Shown here: in pieces, positions 52,101 to 59,910 of the stretch
Numbering within the stretch: position 1 is the first letter of the stretch
Layout of the letters: each line of letters starts with the position of its first letter
From: 20CM-2-55-15 sp964633285
Lineage (GTDB): Bacteria; Acidobacteriota; Terriglobia; 20CM-2-55-15
DNA: 64,000 bases
Assembly (NCBI GenBank): GCA_964633285.1
Contig: CAZWGA010000018.1
Span: 28,970-92,969, forward strand
Direction of reading: 5' to 3'
The notes under the pieces: model-generated
What the model was told of the DNA's origin: nothing
The model's database searches: none
The model's input: the letters and a program-made list of their open reading frames with translations, nothing else
Program-made: the position numbers and the translations under genes

Positions 52101-52405
52101 GAAATAGGACTTACACCAATTATCTGAACCCTGCGGCCTTCACGTCTGCGACTCCCGGAACGTACAGCCAACTCCATCCGAACACGATTACGAACCCGTC
52201 GAGCTTCCAGAATGACATGGCTCTGTCGCGCAGCTTTTCCGTAGGAGAGGGCCGCAAGGTGCAGTTCCGTTGGGAGCTATTCAACGTGCTTAATCACGTC
52301 AATTTGAACGGGCCGAGTTCCAGTCTGAATTCGTCAAACTTCGGCAGGATTACCTCAGCGGGTGATCCACGAATTATGCAGTTCGCCGCCAAGTTTGAAT
52401 TCTAG
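49160..52405 (+). CDS. Oar-type TonB-dependent receptor (copy 4)
   Basis: 1081 residues from ATG 49160 (GGGGAGATAACT upstream). An ATG at 49127 overlaps the hydrolase stop but would put charged residues before the signal peptide. Signal core LHVVFAVSSAIILVINVAAAQ. Carboxypeptidase-regulatory domain: VTGVIHDSTGASIPGVTVTVTKTDTG. Plug: VTELPLNGRRATELILLSG, NVVTRSGTNAFHG and RRNQFGGTLGGPI. Terminal strand FAAKFEF. Lying between two esterase-fold genes, it may import the esterase product or its ester precursor. Close relative of copies 2 and 3. Confidence 0.88.
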   Translation: MRRTIFMILRSTLHVVFAVSSAIILVINVAAAQSVNVSQVTGVIHDSTGASIPGVTVTVTKTDTGLERTVISGEDGAYSIPGLPVGPYSFKASLPGFNTYVRDGIVLQVGTNLAINATLTVGGVNEQVSVTADTLTVDPRSTAIGQVINSQQVTELPLNGRRATELILLSGMSTPAPAEDMNSNKNYPTQTISVAGGAQTGVTFILDGGSHNDPFNNLNLPMPFPDALQEFKVESSALPARYGQHNAAAVNVVTRSGTNAFHGTIFEFSRHYRFNARNYFATADDGLRRNQFGGTLGGPIIQNRLFFFGAYQHKIEKTRPATALRFVPTADMRAGNFTTFASAACNNGSAKALKAPFVNNVTNPSNFSPAAMKLLSYIPVSTDPCGSYTVAIPNDNTEVQPLGKIDAKITDKQNLFARYMNARYDNPPFYDGKNALTLSRIGQRNVVHSGVIGHTWILSNTKLNALHVTVSKTYNDRVLKPFFSPADLGVKVSAPVAGYTNVSITGTGFSIGTGATNPGFFNSTSYQITDDFDLTRGHHELSFGGNWIRTTDLTEFYRFVNGENTFNGTVIGLPLADFMMGKSSGFNQSPPSRTNQLLRYYSLYAQDAFRIRTHLTVSYGLRWEPYLAMQNSDNQVYLFDMARFNAGKHSIVYPKAAAGLYFPGDPGYPGNAVTSNKLLGFAPRVGVVWAPSDRMTVRGAWGQFYDTAALFSNTGYQGFGRGSNLINPSGGFDDPYQGQPGGNPFPEAFTLTNGSTFNTFTGWATYPLHIHPTRLHQWNLGVQRQMQDWLVSASYLGNHTQHLWGGRQLNPAVYGPGATLSNTNQRRLLYLQNPAEGQYFSNLTMLDDMGTADYRGMLLSVQRRMQSNFSVLANWTLAKCETDYRQAEFSSTTSPVDPVHAELDRGLCNADRRNVVNLSGALRTPKFKRGGILGVIVSDWQLSPLVRWMSGDHSTPVTGVDTALTGQGGQRAVQVLADPYGNRTYTNYLNPAAFTSATPGTYSQLHPNTITNPSSFQNDMALSRSFSVGEGRKVQFRWELFNVLNHVNLNGPSSSLNSSNFGRITSAGDPRIMQFAAKFEF

Positions 52406-52417
52406 AGAGGACGACGC

Positions 52418-55009
52418 ATGAAATCACGATATGTGCTAGCGGGGCTCGCGGCTTTGGTCGCAAGCATAACCATGACGGCCCAGCAGGGCGCGCCGAATGA
52501 AGGCAGGACACTCCAGGGACCGGCGTTGAGGATCGAGCGAAACGTTGAATATATGCGCATCGGCGGACAAGGCCTGACGCTCGACCTATACGAGCAGAGC
52601 CGGACGACGAAACAGAGTTCTGTGGTTCTCTGGATTCACGGTACAGAATCGGGGCTTGGTTCGAGCAAGGCTCCAACGCCGGCAGCTGCACTGGTGACGC
52701 CGGGCTACGCTGTTGCGAGCATCGACTATCGCATCGGCAGCGGAGCCACACTGGCCGACCAATTGGCTGATGCAAAAGCTGCCGTTCGATGGCTTCGCGC
52801 GAACGCCAAGAACTACAACCTTGATGAAACTCATATCGCGGCTATGGGCTTCGGCATTGGGGGCGAGATCGCCGCTCTGTTGGGAACAGCGAATGACGTG
52901 CAGGCAGTCGTGGATCTTGCCGCGCCGATGGACACGGGAACCGTCAATCCGATCGCGAGTGTTACGAAGAACAGCGCGCCCACTTTGATTCTCCATGGCA
53001 CGGCAGACACGAAAGTGTCGACGTGGGACAGCCAAAGGCTCGTATCCACTCTGAAGGTCGCCGGAGTCAACGCAACTCTCGAATTGCAAATCGGCGCTAC
53101 TCACGATCTCGGGAGGCTCTTGTCTCCCCTAGCCATGCAGACCGTGACCTCTTTCCTGGATCAGCAACTTCGCGGGGCGCGGGTTCAGGGCGGCACGTCA
53201 AATTACATCGCAACGCCACTCACCGAATATATCGATCCGGTTGCGTTGGACATCGGTGGAACTCTCTATCGCACTTATCCAACGCCGGTGCGTGGCCCGA
53301 ACACGTTTGCCAGCTACCGGATCTATTTGCCGCCGGACTATGACACCTACGCGACTCGACGCTATCCGGTCATTTACTTTCTGCACGGCTCGCTCGTCGA
53401 TTCGAAGCGGCCGATCACCAGTGGTTACATCGCGCGTGTCGATGCGGCTATTCGCAGCGGCGTGATGCCGCCCACGATCGTCGTAATTCCGCAGGGACTC
53501 AATCAAGGGCGGTGGATGGATTCTAAGGACGGCACCGCGCCAATGGAATCCGTCTTCATCAAGAATCTGATTCCCCATATCGATGCCAACTATCGAACTA
53601 TCGCGACGCGCGCCGGTCGCGCGATTGAAGGACACTCGATGGGCGGATTCGGCGCGTTGCATAACGGATTCGATAATCCGGACGTGTTCATCGCTGTGAC
53701 CGGCAACGCTCCGGGCGGTGCGACGCTCGATGCCGGCGAAGATGCGACGCCGGCTCCCAATCGCATCGATTCGTTTAAAGTGGTGTACGGTAGCGATCGC
53801 AACTATTTCATAGCGATGGCACCCACCACGCTGGCGGAGAAGAACGCCGCGAAGCTGCGGCAGCAGTCGATCCGAATCATCGCGGGCACAGAAGACGCGC
53901 TGTTTCCGGGTGCCGTCTTCGTTCACGAAGCTCTGACGAAGCTCAATATTCCGCACGAGTTTTTGCCCGTCGAGAAATCGCCGCATAACCACGATCAGTT
54001 GCTGCAGTACGAGACGTTCGACACGATGGCCTTCTACGGCAAAGTGTTCCAATCGTTCTCCAGCAAGCAGACGGCTTCAATAGATCCGGAGGCCGCAAAC
54101 GCGTCATCAAGCCTGAAGTGGCCTCCGGGCTATATCGAGCCCAATACACCAAACATGAAGTACGTACCGCCCGAAGCGCCACAGGGCACCGGTCCATACA
54201 AAGCAATCATGGCGAACGACCCAGGCGCAAAGGAATTCGTGCTGTACTATCCCGCGAATCTGAACGCGCTGGGTTCGAAGAAAATGCCGATCGTGTTATG
54301 GGGCAACGGTTCCTGTACCTATCAGGGAAACAAGTTCCGCAATTTCTTGACTGAGATCGCGTCACACGGTTATTTGGCTATTGCGGGAGGCCCGATGGGA
54401 CCGGTCTCCGCAGAGACCATCACGATGGCGTCAAACAACTGGACGCCATCCGCAATCGGCCCCAAGCCCGAACCCCGTCCGGCAGATCCTTCGCGGCCCC
54501 GCGTAACCGTTGATCTGCTGAGTCAAGGAATCACCTGGGCCATTGCTGAAAACAGCCGGCAGGGCAGCAGATTTTACGGCAAGTTGGATACGACGGCAGT
54601 TGCCGTGATGGGACAATCCTGCGGCGCTGGTCTGGCGGCGAGTTTTGGAAAAGACAAACGCGTGAAGACCATCGGCGTCTGGAGCGGAAGCAACAAGAAT
54701 GAGAGGGACAACATCGTTGTTCCTGCGCTCTATATTTCCGGATCCGAGATCTACGATGTTGCTTATCCCGGCTCCTTGGAAGATTTCAAAGCCATCAACA
54801 ACGCGCCGATCTTCCATGCATGGCGTACAGGAATGACGCACCTCGGAACCTACCGGCAGTATCTGGGCGGCGAACTGGCGCCCATCGCGACCGCTTGGCT
54901 TGATTGGCAGCTCAAAGGTGATCAGAGTGCCGCGAAGTGGTTCAAGAGTGCGGATTGCAAACTGTGCAAGGACACGAACTGGCACGTCGATAAGAAAAAG
55001 ATCGATTAA
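52418..55009 (+). CDS. Exported triple alpha/beta hydrolase fusion
   Basis: 863 residues, ATG 52418 with AGAGAGGACG upstream. Signal peptide GLAALVASITMTAQQ. Domains 1 and 2 parallel the protein at 47442. Domain 1 again lacks the nucleophile (AAMGFGIGGEIAALLG). Domain 2 has RYPVIYFLHG, GHSMGG and SPHNHDQ. A third domain (about 590-863) is chlorophyllase/dienelactone-hydrolase-like: MPIVLWGNGSC, ITWAIAENS, nucleophile elbow VMGQSCGAG, acidic SGSEIYDV and GMTHLG. It ends in a Cys pair (CKLCKD). Two active esterase sites and one apparent binding domain in one chain suggest a multi-ester substrate. The minus-strand operon converges 62 nt downstream. Confidence 0.83.
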   Translation: MKSRYVLAGLAALVASITMTAQQGAPNEGRTLQGPALRIERNVEYMRIGGQGLTLDLYEQSRTTKQSSVVLWIHGTESGLGSSKAPTPAAALVTPGYAVASIDYRIGSGATLADQLADAKAAVRWLRANAKNYNLDETHIAAMGFGIGGEIAALLGTANDVQAVVDLAAPMDTGTVNPIASVTKNSAPTLILHGTADTKVSTWDSQRLVSTLKVAGVNATLELQIGATHDLGRLLSPLAMQTVTSFLDQQLRGARVQGGTSNYIATPLTEYIDPVALDIGGTLYRTYPTPVRGPNTFASYRIYLPPDYDTYATRRYPVIYFLHGSLVDSKRPITSGYIARVDAAIRSGVMPPTIVVIPQGLNQGRWMDSKDGTAPMESVFIKNLIPHIDANYRTIATRAGRAIEGHSMGGFGALHNGFDNPDVFIAVTGNAPGGATLDAGEDATPAPNRIDSFKVVYGSDRNYFIAMAPTTLAEKNAAKLRQQSIRIIAGTEDALFPGAVFVHEALTKLNIPHEFLPVEKSPHNHDQLLQYETFDTMAFYGKVFQSFSSKQTASIDPEAANASSSLKWPPGYIEPNTPNMKYVPPEAPQGTGPYKAIMANDPGAKEFVLYYPANLNALGSKKMPIVLWGNGSCTYQGNKFRNFLTEIASHGYLAIAGGPMGPVSAETITMASNNWTPSAIGPKPEPRPADPSRPRVTVDLLSQGITWAIAENSRQGSRFYGKLDTTAVAVMGQSCGAGLAASFGKDKRVKTIGVWSGSNKNERDNIVVPALYISGSEIYDVAYPGSLEDFKAINNAPIFHAWRTGMTHLGTYRQYLGGELAPIATAWLDWQLKGDQSAAKWFKSADCKLCKDTNWHVDKKKID

Positions 55010-55071
55010 TTTTTTTCGCGCCAGCGCGACCGTATATAGCCCAAGGTATTTGGGTGATGTTCTCGCGGCCT

Positions 55072-55845
55072 TTACCGTGGGACTTTCTTTCCGTACACCG
55101 CCCACGAGTTTACCCGCGTCGTTGATGGAATGAACCCGCCGGGCATCAGATCCGTGAAGCCAATCTCGTCGATCTTGCTTAGATCCGGTGTTGCGACACC
55201 GGCGGCGACGATCACTGAGCGATCAGCTTCGGGTTTCCGCGGCCCAGCTCCCGACGGAGTGTCCTCCATCGTCAAGCTTCGCCAGTGCAGATCGGAGAGG
55301 ACGTAGTCACGGTTCATCCAGGCATTCGATTCGCCGGATCCTTCTTCGCTGACGTAGTACTTGCCGTCTGCCGTCCGGAGTGCGATGTGCGTCTGTCGAA
55401 ATCCGGTATTCCTCGTCCGAAGCATTACCTTTCCAGGAAGGCGAAGATCAAAGTACGAAGATGGATCGCTGACCGTAATCATCCAGTTGTTTCGCGTCTC
55501 GCCCGTGTACGTATAGTCCTCGGTGGTGTGGGCTGTTTTACGGATTCCGGCAAGATCCCCATAGAGGTGCAGTCGCAAGGTCTGATTGCCGAGGTTCTCC
55601 TGTTTCATGGGCTGCGTCAGAGGTGAATCCGTCCAATGTTCTTCAAAGATGAGCGAGGCGTTTTCGTCGGTGCCGAACGCCGGCGCTCCGTTCGCGCCGC
55701 GCTGAGGGCCGTTACCGCCCCGCGCGCCGCGCCCATTCCCGCGTCCCGCTGGGGCGGCCGGTGTAGTCGACTGTTGAGCCCACAAGGCGGCACCGAGCAG
55801 CATCGTCATTAGTGCTGCTGCGATAGACCTTTTGAATGAATGCAT
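55072..55845 (-). CDS. Exported protein of unknown function with Gly/Arg tract
   Basis: 257 residues, ATG 55845. Signal peptide AAALMTMLLGAALWAQ, then a tract of alternating Gly/Arg/Asn (GRGNGRGARGGNGPQRG). The rest is a beta-rich domain of about 190 residues: SLIFEEHWTDSPL, LRLHLYGDLAGIRKTAHTTEDYTYTG, VMLRTRNTGFRQTHIALRTADG, WMNRDYVLSDLHWRSLTMED and FTDLMPGGFIPSTTRVNSWAVYG. This has the feel of a concanavalin-type jelly roll such as DUF1080, but I cannot assign a family. Last gene of the minus-strand operon, 19 nt after the PQQ dehydrogenase. In that position the other operons have ThuA or DUF1080, so it may be a functional substitute. Confidence 0.7.
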   Translation of the reverse strand: MHSFKRSIAAALMTMLLGAALWAQQSTTPAAPAGRGNGRGARGGNGPQRGANGAPAFGTDENASLIFEEHWTDSPLTQPMKQENLGNQTLRLHLYGDLAGIRKTAHTTEDYTYTGETRNNWMITVSDPSSYFDLRLPGKVMLRTRNTGFRQTHIALRTADGKYYVSEEGSGESNAWMNRDYVLSDLHWRSLTMEDTPSGAGPRKPEADRSVIVAAGVATPDLSKIDEIGFTDLMPGGFIPSTTRVNSWAVYGKKVPR

Positions 55846-55864
55846 ATGCTTGCTCCTGAGGTTC

Positions 55865-57820
55865 CTATTTCAGTCTGTAAGCGATGACCTCGTCAGAGCT
55901 GGGCGCTCCAAAGAATCCACCGCCGTTAGCGCCGATGACGAGGTACTGCTTGCCGTCGCGCCCCATATAGGTCGTCGGCATCCCTTGACTGGGAGCCGGT
56001 AGCTTGTCGCGCCAGAGTTCTTTTCCATTCCGTGCATCGAACGCGCGAAAGTAGCCGTCGATCGTCGCGCCGATGAACACGAGATTGCCCGCAGTCGAAA
56101 TCGCACCTCCCGAATTCGGTGTGCCGGTCGGTTTGACGCCTTTTTTCGTCAGTTCCTCGAATTCGCCCAGCGGCACCCGCCACGCGATATCCCCGGTGTT
56201 TGCGTTTACGGCGACGAGTTCTCCCCACGGCGCGTCGGTGCAACTCCACCTGCTTTCGTTATTCCAGAATCGGCTGAACGGTCCGGGCGTCTTCGTATAA
56301 CCCCGTGCAGCATTGTCTGTGGCATCGCTGCTCGGCGGCTGACCGCGACGCTGGCCTCCGGATGGCTGGAGTTGCCCCCACTGCCCGGCAGTGTGCACGT
56401 TGCCGATGAGCAGGCCGAGCGGCTTGTCAAATGTCATGCCCCACCAGTTGCTGCCGCCTTGGGCTCCTGGGAAGACGAGTGTGTTGCCGCCCAACTTCCA
56501 AGGGGCATACGGCACGGCATTCGTCAGCTCGTTCTTGTCCCAAAGGTCTTCGCAGAACGCTTTATGTTCGGGTGTGACCTTCGAGAGGTCTTCTTTCTTG
56601 AAGGTGTTTCGCGTCAGTGGCGGTGGTTTCACTGGGAACGGCTGCGTCGGTGATGTCCATTCGCCGGGCACCGTGGTCTGCGGCACTGGCCGCTCTTCCA
56701 TTCCGAAAACCGGCTCTCCCGTTTCGCGATTAAAGATGAAGAGCAGCGACATCTTTGTCGATTGCGCTACGGCCGGAATCACTTGGCCGTTGCGTCGTAC
56801 ATCGAACAGCACTGGCGCCGCCGAAAGGTCGTAATCCCAGATGTCGTGGTGAACTAGCTGCTGATACCACTTCACCTTGCCCGTTGCTGCATCGAGCGCG
56901 ACCAGGCAATCCGAGTACAGATTATTTCCCGGCGCACCACCACCCCAGTAGTCGTTGATGTTGGGGCCATTGATCTTTTTGATTGGAATGAAGACTGTGC
57001 CGCGCGGCTCATCGATGGTGAATGTGCCCCAGAGGCCCGGCGCTGCTGTCGTGTCAGCACTGTTGTTCAGCCATGTCGCGCGTTTGGGATCGCCAGGTTG
57101 CGCTTTCAAGTAAAACGTCCAACGCGGCTGTCCAGTAACGATGTCATAGGCCTTGACCGTAGAGCCCTTGATCCCTTCGTCCTCGCCCCGCGTGATGATC
57201 AAGTTTTTGTAAATCGCCGGAGGAGAGTTGTGCCGAATGCCGGCGATCGCGCCGTTGGTGCCGAATGTGTTCACAAGCTCACCAGTCTTCGCGTCGAGTG
57301 CGGCGAGCCCCGCAGTCGTCTGGGAATAAATGCGCGGACCAGCTCCCTGTGTGCCAGCCCAATACACCGGACCTCGCTCGGCCGTGCCGGCGCTGTCTCC
57401 TCGACCGCCGCTGCGCCGACCACCGCCTGCGCCAAATTCGGTGGGCTGAGTGCCGCGTTGCCCGCCAGCACCCGGTTCGCTCGGAGCCACTGCTTCCGGC
57501 GGATACTTCCAAATCTGCAGTCCTGTCACGGCGTCGATTGCGAACACCCCGTTCGGCACGCTGAAATACATCACGCTGTTGACCACCATCGGAGGGTACG
57601 CGAATCGCCCCGAACCCGTGTGAAACGTCCAGGCGCGTGTCAGGTTCTGCACGTTCGATGTGCTGATTTGCGTCAGCGTCGAAAACCTCGTCGCAGCTTG
57701 ATCGCCCAGCGGGTATGCCCAATCGCGGCCAGCTTCAGCGGGGTTTTGCGCCAAAACTCCAAGGGCCGAAGCTCCGATGGCAGCGCCGATGACGATCAAC
57801 CAGATCAGCGAATTCTTCAT
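55865..57820 (-). CDS. Exported PQQ-dependent dehydrogenase, mGDH type (copy 5)
   Basis: 651 residues from ATG 57820, with AAGGAGTGGTG upstream in mRNA sense; the longer frame to 57922 overlaps the preceding gene. Signal peptide SLIWLIVIGAAIGASALGVLAQ. Motifs: GDQAATRFSTLTQISTSNV, QQLVHHDIWDYDLSAAPVL, GGAISTAGNLVFIGATIDGYFRAFD and GKQYLVIGANGGG. Two Gly/Arg tracts: one near residues 130-155 and a short one before WSCTDAPWGELVAVN. Closest to copy 1 at 20731 (shared DIWDYDL and WGELVAVNANTGDIAWRVPLG). No haem motif. Its upstream neighbour encodes a haem-binding protein. Confidence 0.88.
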   Translation of the reverse strand: MKNSLIWLIVIGAAIGASALGVLAQNPAEAGRDWAYPLGDQAATRFSTLTQISTSNVQNLTRAWTFHTGSGRFAYPPMVVNSVMYFSVPNGVFAIDAVTGLQIWKYPPEAVAPSEPGAGGQRGTQPTEFGAGGGRRSGGRGDSAGTAERGPVYWAGTQGAGPRIYSQTTAGLAALDAKTGELVNTFGTNGAIAGIRHNSPPAIYKNLIITRGEDEGIKGSTVKAYDIVTGQPRWTFYLKAQPGDPKRATWLNNSADTTAAPGLWGTFTIDEPRGTVFIPIKKINGPNINDYWGGGAPGNNLYSDCLVALDAATGKVKWYQQLVHHDIWDYDLSAAPVLFDVRRNGQVIPAVAQSTKMSLLFIFNRETGEPVFGMEERPVPQTTVPGEWTSPTQPFPVKPPPLTRNTFKKEDLSKVTPEHKAFCEDLWDKNELTNAVPYAPWKLGGNTLVFPGAQGGSNWWGMTFDKPLGLLIGNVHTAGQWGQLQPSGGQRRGQPPSSDATDNAARGYTKTPGPFSRFWNNESRWSCTDAPWGELVAVNANTGDIAWRVPLGEFEELTKKGVKPTGTPNSGGAISTAGNLVFIGATIDGYFRAFDARNGKELWRDKLPAPSQGMPTTYMGRDGKQYLVIGANGGGFFGAPSSDEVIAYRLK

Positions 57821-57918
57821 CACCACTCCTTGATCACATGAACCAAATTGATCTGATACGCGCCAAACACCAAACAACCGCCGAAGTCTCGGTAACGTTA
57901 CCGTAAAACGCACACGCT

Positions 57919-59895
57919 TCAATGGAGAGGCGAGTGTTCGAGCATGGCCAGATTTTGGCGCGCGGCATCATATGTTGGATCGAGCGCGAGCGCTTGCTTC
58001 AAATGCTCCGCCGCTTCGCGCGTGCGCCCGGCTTGTGCCAGCGCGCCGCCAAGATCGCTTTGGGCTGCGGCTGACGCCGGTTGGAGCTCGACAGCTTTGA
58101 AAAAATGCGCCAGCGCTTCGGCCAGCCGGTTTTGCGCGAACAACATCGCCCCCAGTTCCTGATGCGCCTCGGCCAGCGCCGGGTTGAGCACCAAGGCGTG
58201 TTCCAGCGCTCGCTGTGCCTCGGCGGCCTGACCGGTCGAGGCCAACATACGAGCGAGATTGAACTGCAGATGCTCGTCCTTGGGAGCGATTGCCGTCGCC
58301 TGTCGCATGCGAACTATGGCATCCGGGACCAAACGCTTTGCGAACAGTGCGGCCGCAAGGAAATTCAGTGTCTGCGATGATTTGGGTTCAAGCTGCAACG
58401 AAAGTTCCAGTCGCGCAATGGCATCGTCGAAGCGGCCGACATTCAAGTATGACCGGCCCAGTGTCATCTGTCGGTAAGCGTTGCCCGGTTCATATTTTGT
58501 CAGCACCTCATCGCCTTCGACATTTTGCAGCGCCTGCTTGCGTTCGAAATCGCGCACCATGAGCGTGCTGTCCGAAGGTACGCGCGGCACTAATTGCACG
58601 CTGAGATTGCCCATCTCATCGCTCGATTGTCCGCCGAACGTAACGTGTACTGGCGGATGGTGCGGGTTTCGCGGGTTTTCGTCTGAGTTATCGAAGGTGA
58701 ACCGCATTGAAATGTTGGTCCCACGCGGCAGGAACACCGGGGAGGTATAGCGATAATCCTGCTGCCAGTGAAAATCCCATGCGGCGATATGCAGCAGCAT
58801 GCGCGACGTGCCGTCCGGCAGCTTCGCTTCGACTCGCATGTCCTTCCCGAGATAGTGCGCATGCGGATAGAGGCTGAGCAAATCGACGTCACCCGGAAGG
58901 ACGTAGCTGTCGGTGATGGCATATTCTTTCTCGCCTGCCGGAATGTCGATCGCACGCGACCCCATCATCAACATCACGGGTGTGTGGGCGGGGGCCTCAT
59001 CCGTCAAAAAAAGTCCTATTTGAGGCGCGACCGAAACGGGATCGGTTCCCGGCAACAGGTGTAGCTCAATCACCAGATCGGTGCCGGGATCCAACCGCCA
59101 CGGCATTCCTGTCGGCGCAACAATCGGTCCGCGGCCGGGTGCCCAGCCAACAAAGTGTCCGTCGGGATTCTGAACGTCCACAGAAGCCATGCCGTCGAAT
59201 CCCGGTTGCCCATCCTGTCCATCCTGCTTCCGTGACTCACCGGTGCGATCGATTCGGATTACCGCGTGATGGACGGGCGCAAGTCCCGGTAGAAACTCGA
59301 CAGTCTTGACGTACGTCGCCTTCTCAATGGGAACGTGCATGACTACGTTCCGAAACACATCGTGGTGCATCCCGCTACGCTGCTCCAGCATGTAGGGCCG
59401 CTCCATTGTGACGATCACGTCGGGTTTGCCGCTCTCCCAGCCGCCGGCAAACTGCGGAGATGCCGGACGCAGCGACGGATCCCCTTCCGGAGCGCCAGCT
59501 TGAACCCAGCGCTGGATCGTATCGATCTGCTCTGCTGTTAGGTGACGCTCTGCAATGAACTCAGGCGTGACCGGGTCGGGAGGCCACGGTGGCATTCGTC
59601 GCGCCAGCGTCACTCTGGCGATAGACTCGGCGCGGTTCTTCACATCTTCATAGCTCAACAACGCGAACGGCACAGCTTGCTGTCCCGTCCGATGACACGT
59701 CGAGCAGTTCTTGAAAACAATCGGTGCGATGTCGGTGTTGAAAGTCGGAGGCGTTTTCCGGCACGCGGTGAACGTGACAAACGCAACAAGAAGTATGAAT
59801 CGACCTAAGCCGCATCTCGGTGGCATTCCGTTAGTTCCGTATTGAAAGCCCGAGGCTAACGGAATGCCGACGCTACACGGCTCGATCGAATTCAT
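57919..59895 (-). CDS. Haem c, copper-type-II-monooxygenase-like and TPR fusion protein
   Basis: Up to 658 residues from ATG 59895; ATG 59826 (635 residues) gives a tighter lipoprotein-like leader ending FTAC. A cytochrome-like segment has CSTCH and a late MPPWPPDP. A middle region of about 250 residues has paired His motifs (HHDVFRNVVMHVP, APVHHAVIRID, YPHAHYLGKDM) and PTGMPWRLDPGTDLVIELH, the pattern of ascorbate-dependent type II copper monooxygenases. About five TPR units form the C-terminal 200 residues. It follows the TonB receptor by 15 nt. Possibly a periplasmic oxygenase or electron-transfer hub for the PQQ enzyme encoded next. Whether it binds copper is untested. Confidence 0.75.
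   Translation of the reverse strand: MNSIEPCSVGIPLASGFQYGTNGMPPRCGLGRFILLVAFVTFTACRKTPPTFNTDIAPIVFKNCSTCHRTGQQAVPFALLSYEDVKNRAESIARVTLARRMPPWPPDPVTPEFIAERHLTAEQIDTIQRWVQAGAPEGDPSLRPASPQFAGGWESGKPDVIVTMERPYMLEQRSGMHHDVFRNVVMHVPIEKATYVKTVEFLPGLAPVHHAVIRIDRTGESRKQDGQDGQPGFDGMASVDVQNPDGHFVGWAPGRGPIVAPTGMPWRLDPGTDLVIELHLLPGTDPVSVAPQIGLFLTDEAPAHTPVMLMMGSRAIDIPAGEKEYAITDSYVLPGDVDLLSLYPHAHYLGKDMRVEAKLPDGTSRMLLHIAAWDFHWQQDYRYTSPVFLPRGTNISMRFTFDNSDENPRNPHHPPVHVTFGGQSSDEMGNLSVQLVPRVPSDSTLMVRDFERKQALQNVEGDEVLTKYEPGNAYRQMTLGRSYLNVGRFDDAIARLELSLQLEPKSSQTLNFLAAALFAKRLVPDAIVRMRQATAIAPKDEHLQFNLARMLASTGQAAEAQRALEHALVLNPALAEAHQELGAMLFAQNRLAEALAHFFKAVELQPASAAAQSDLGGALAQAGRTREAAEHLKQALALDPTYDAARQNLAMLEHSPLH
59822..59868. 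repeat. 13-bp perfect inverted repeat over the alternative start codon
   Basis: GGCATTCCGTTAG at 59822-59834 and its exact complement at 59856-59868 enclose 21 nt. In the minus-strand mRNA the stem contains the ATG at 59826, so if that is the start the hairpin would hide it. If translation starts at 59895 the repeat is within coding sequence. Confidence 0.55.
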
Positions 59896-59910
59896 TTACG
59901 CCTTCACTAC

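Noticed and set aside
55010..55050. Intrinsic terminator between the convergent operons
   Set aside because: The T-run precedes rather than follows a 4-bp GC stem on the plus strand, and on the minus strand the stem is followed by A; neither direction gives a terminator.
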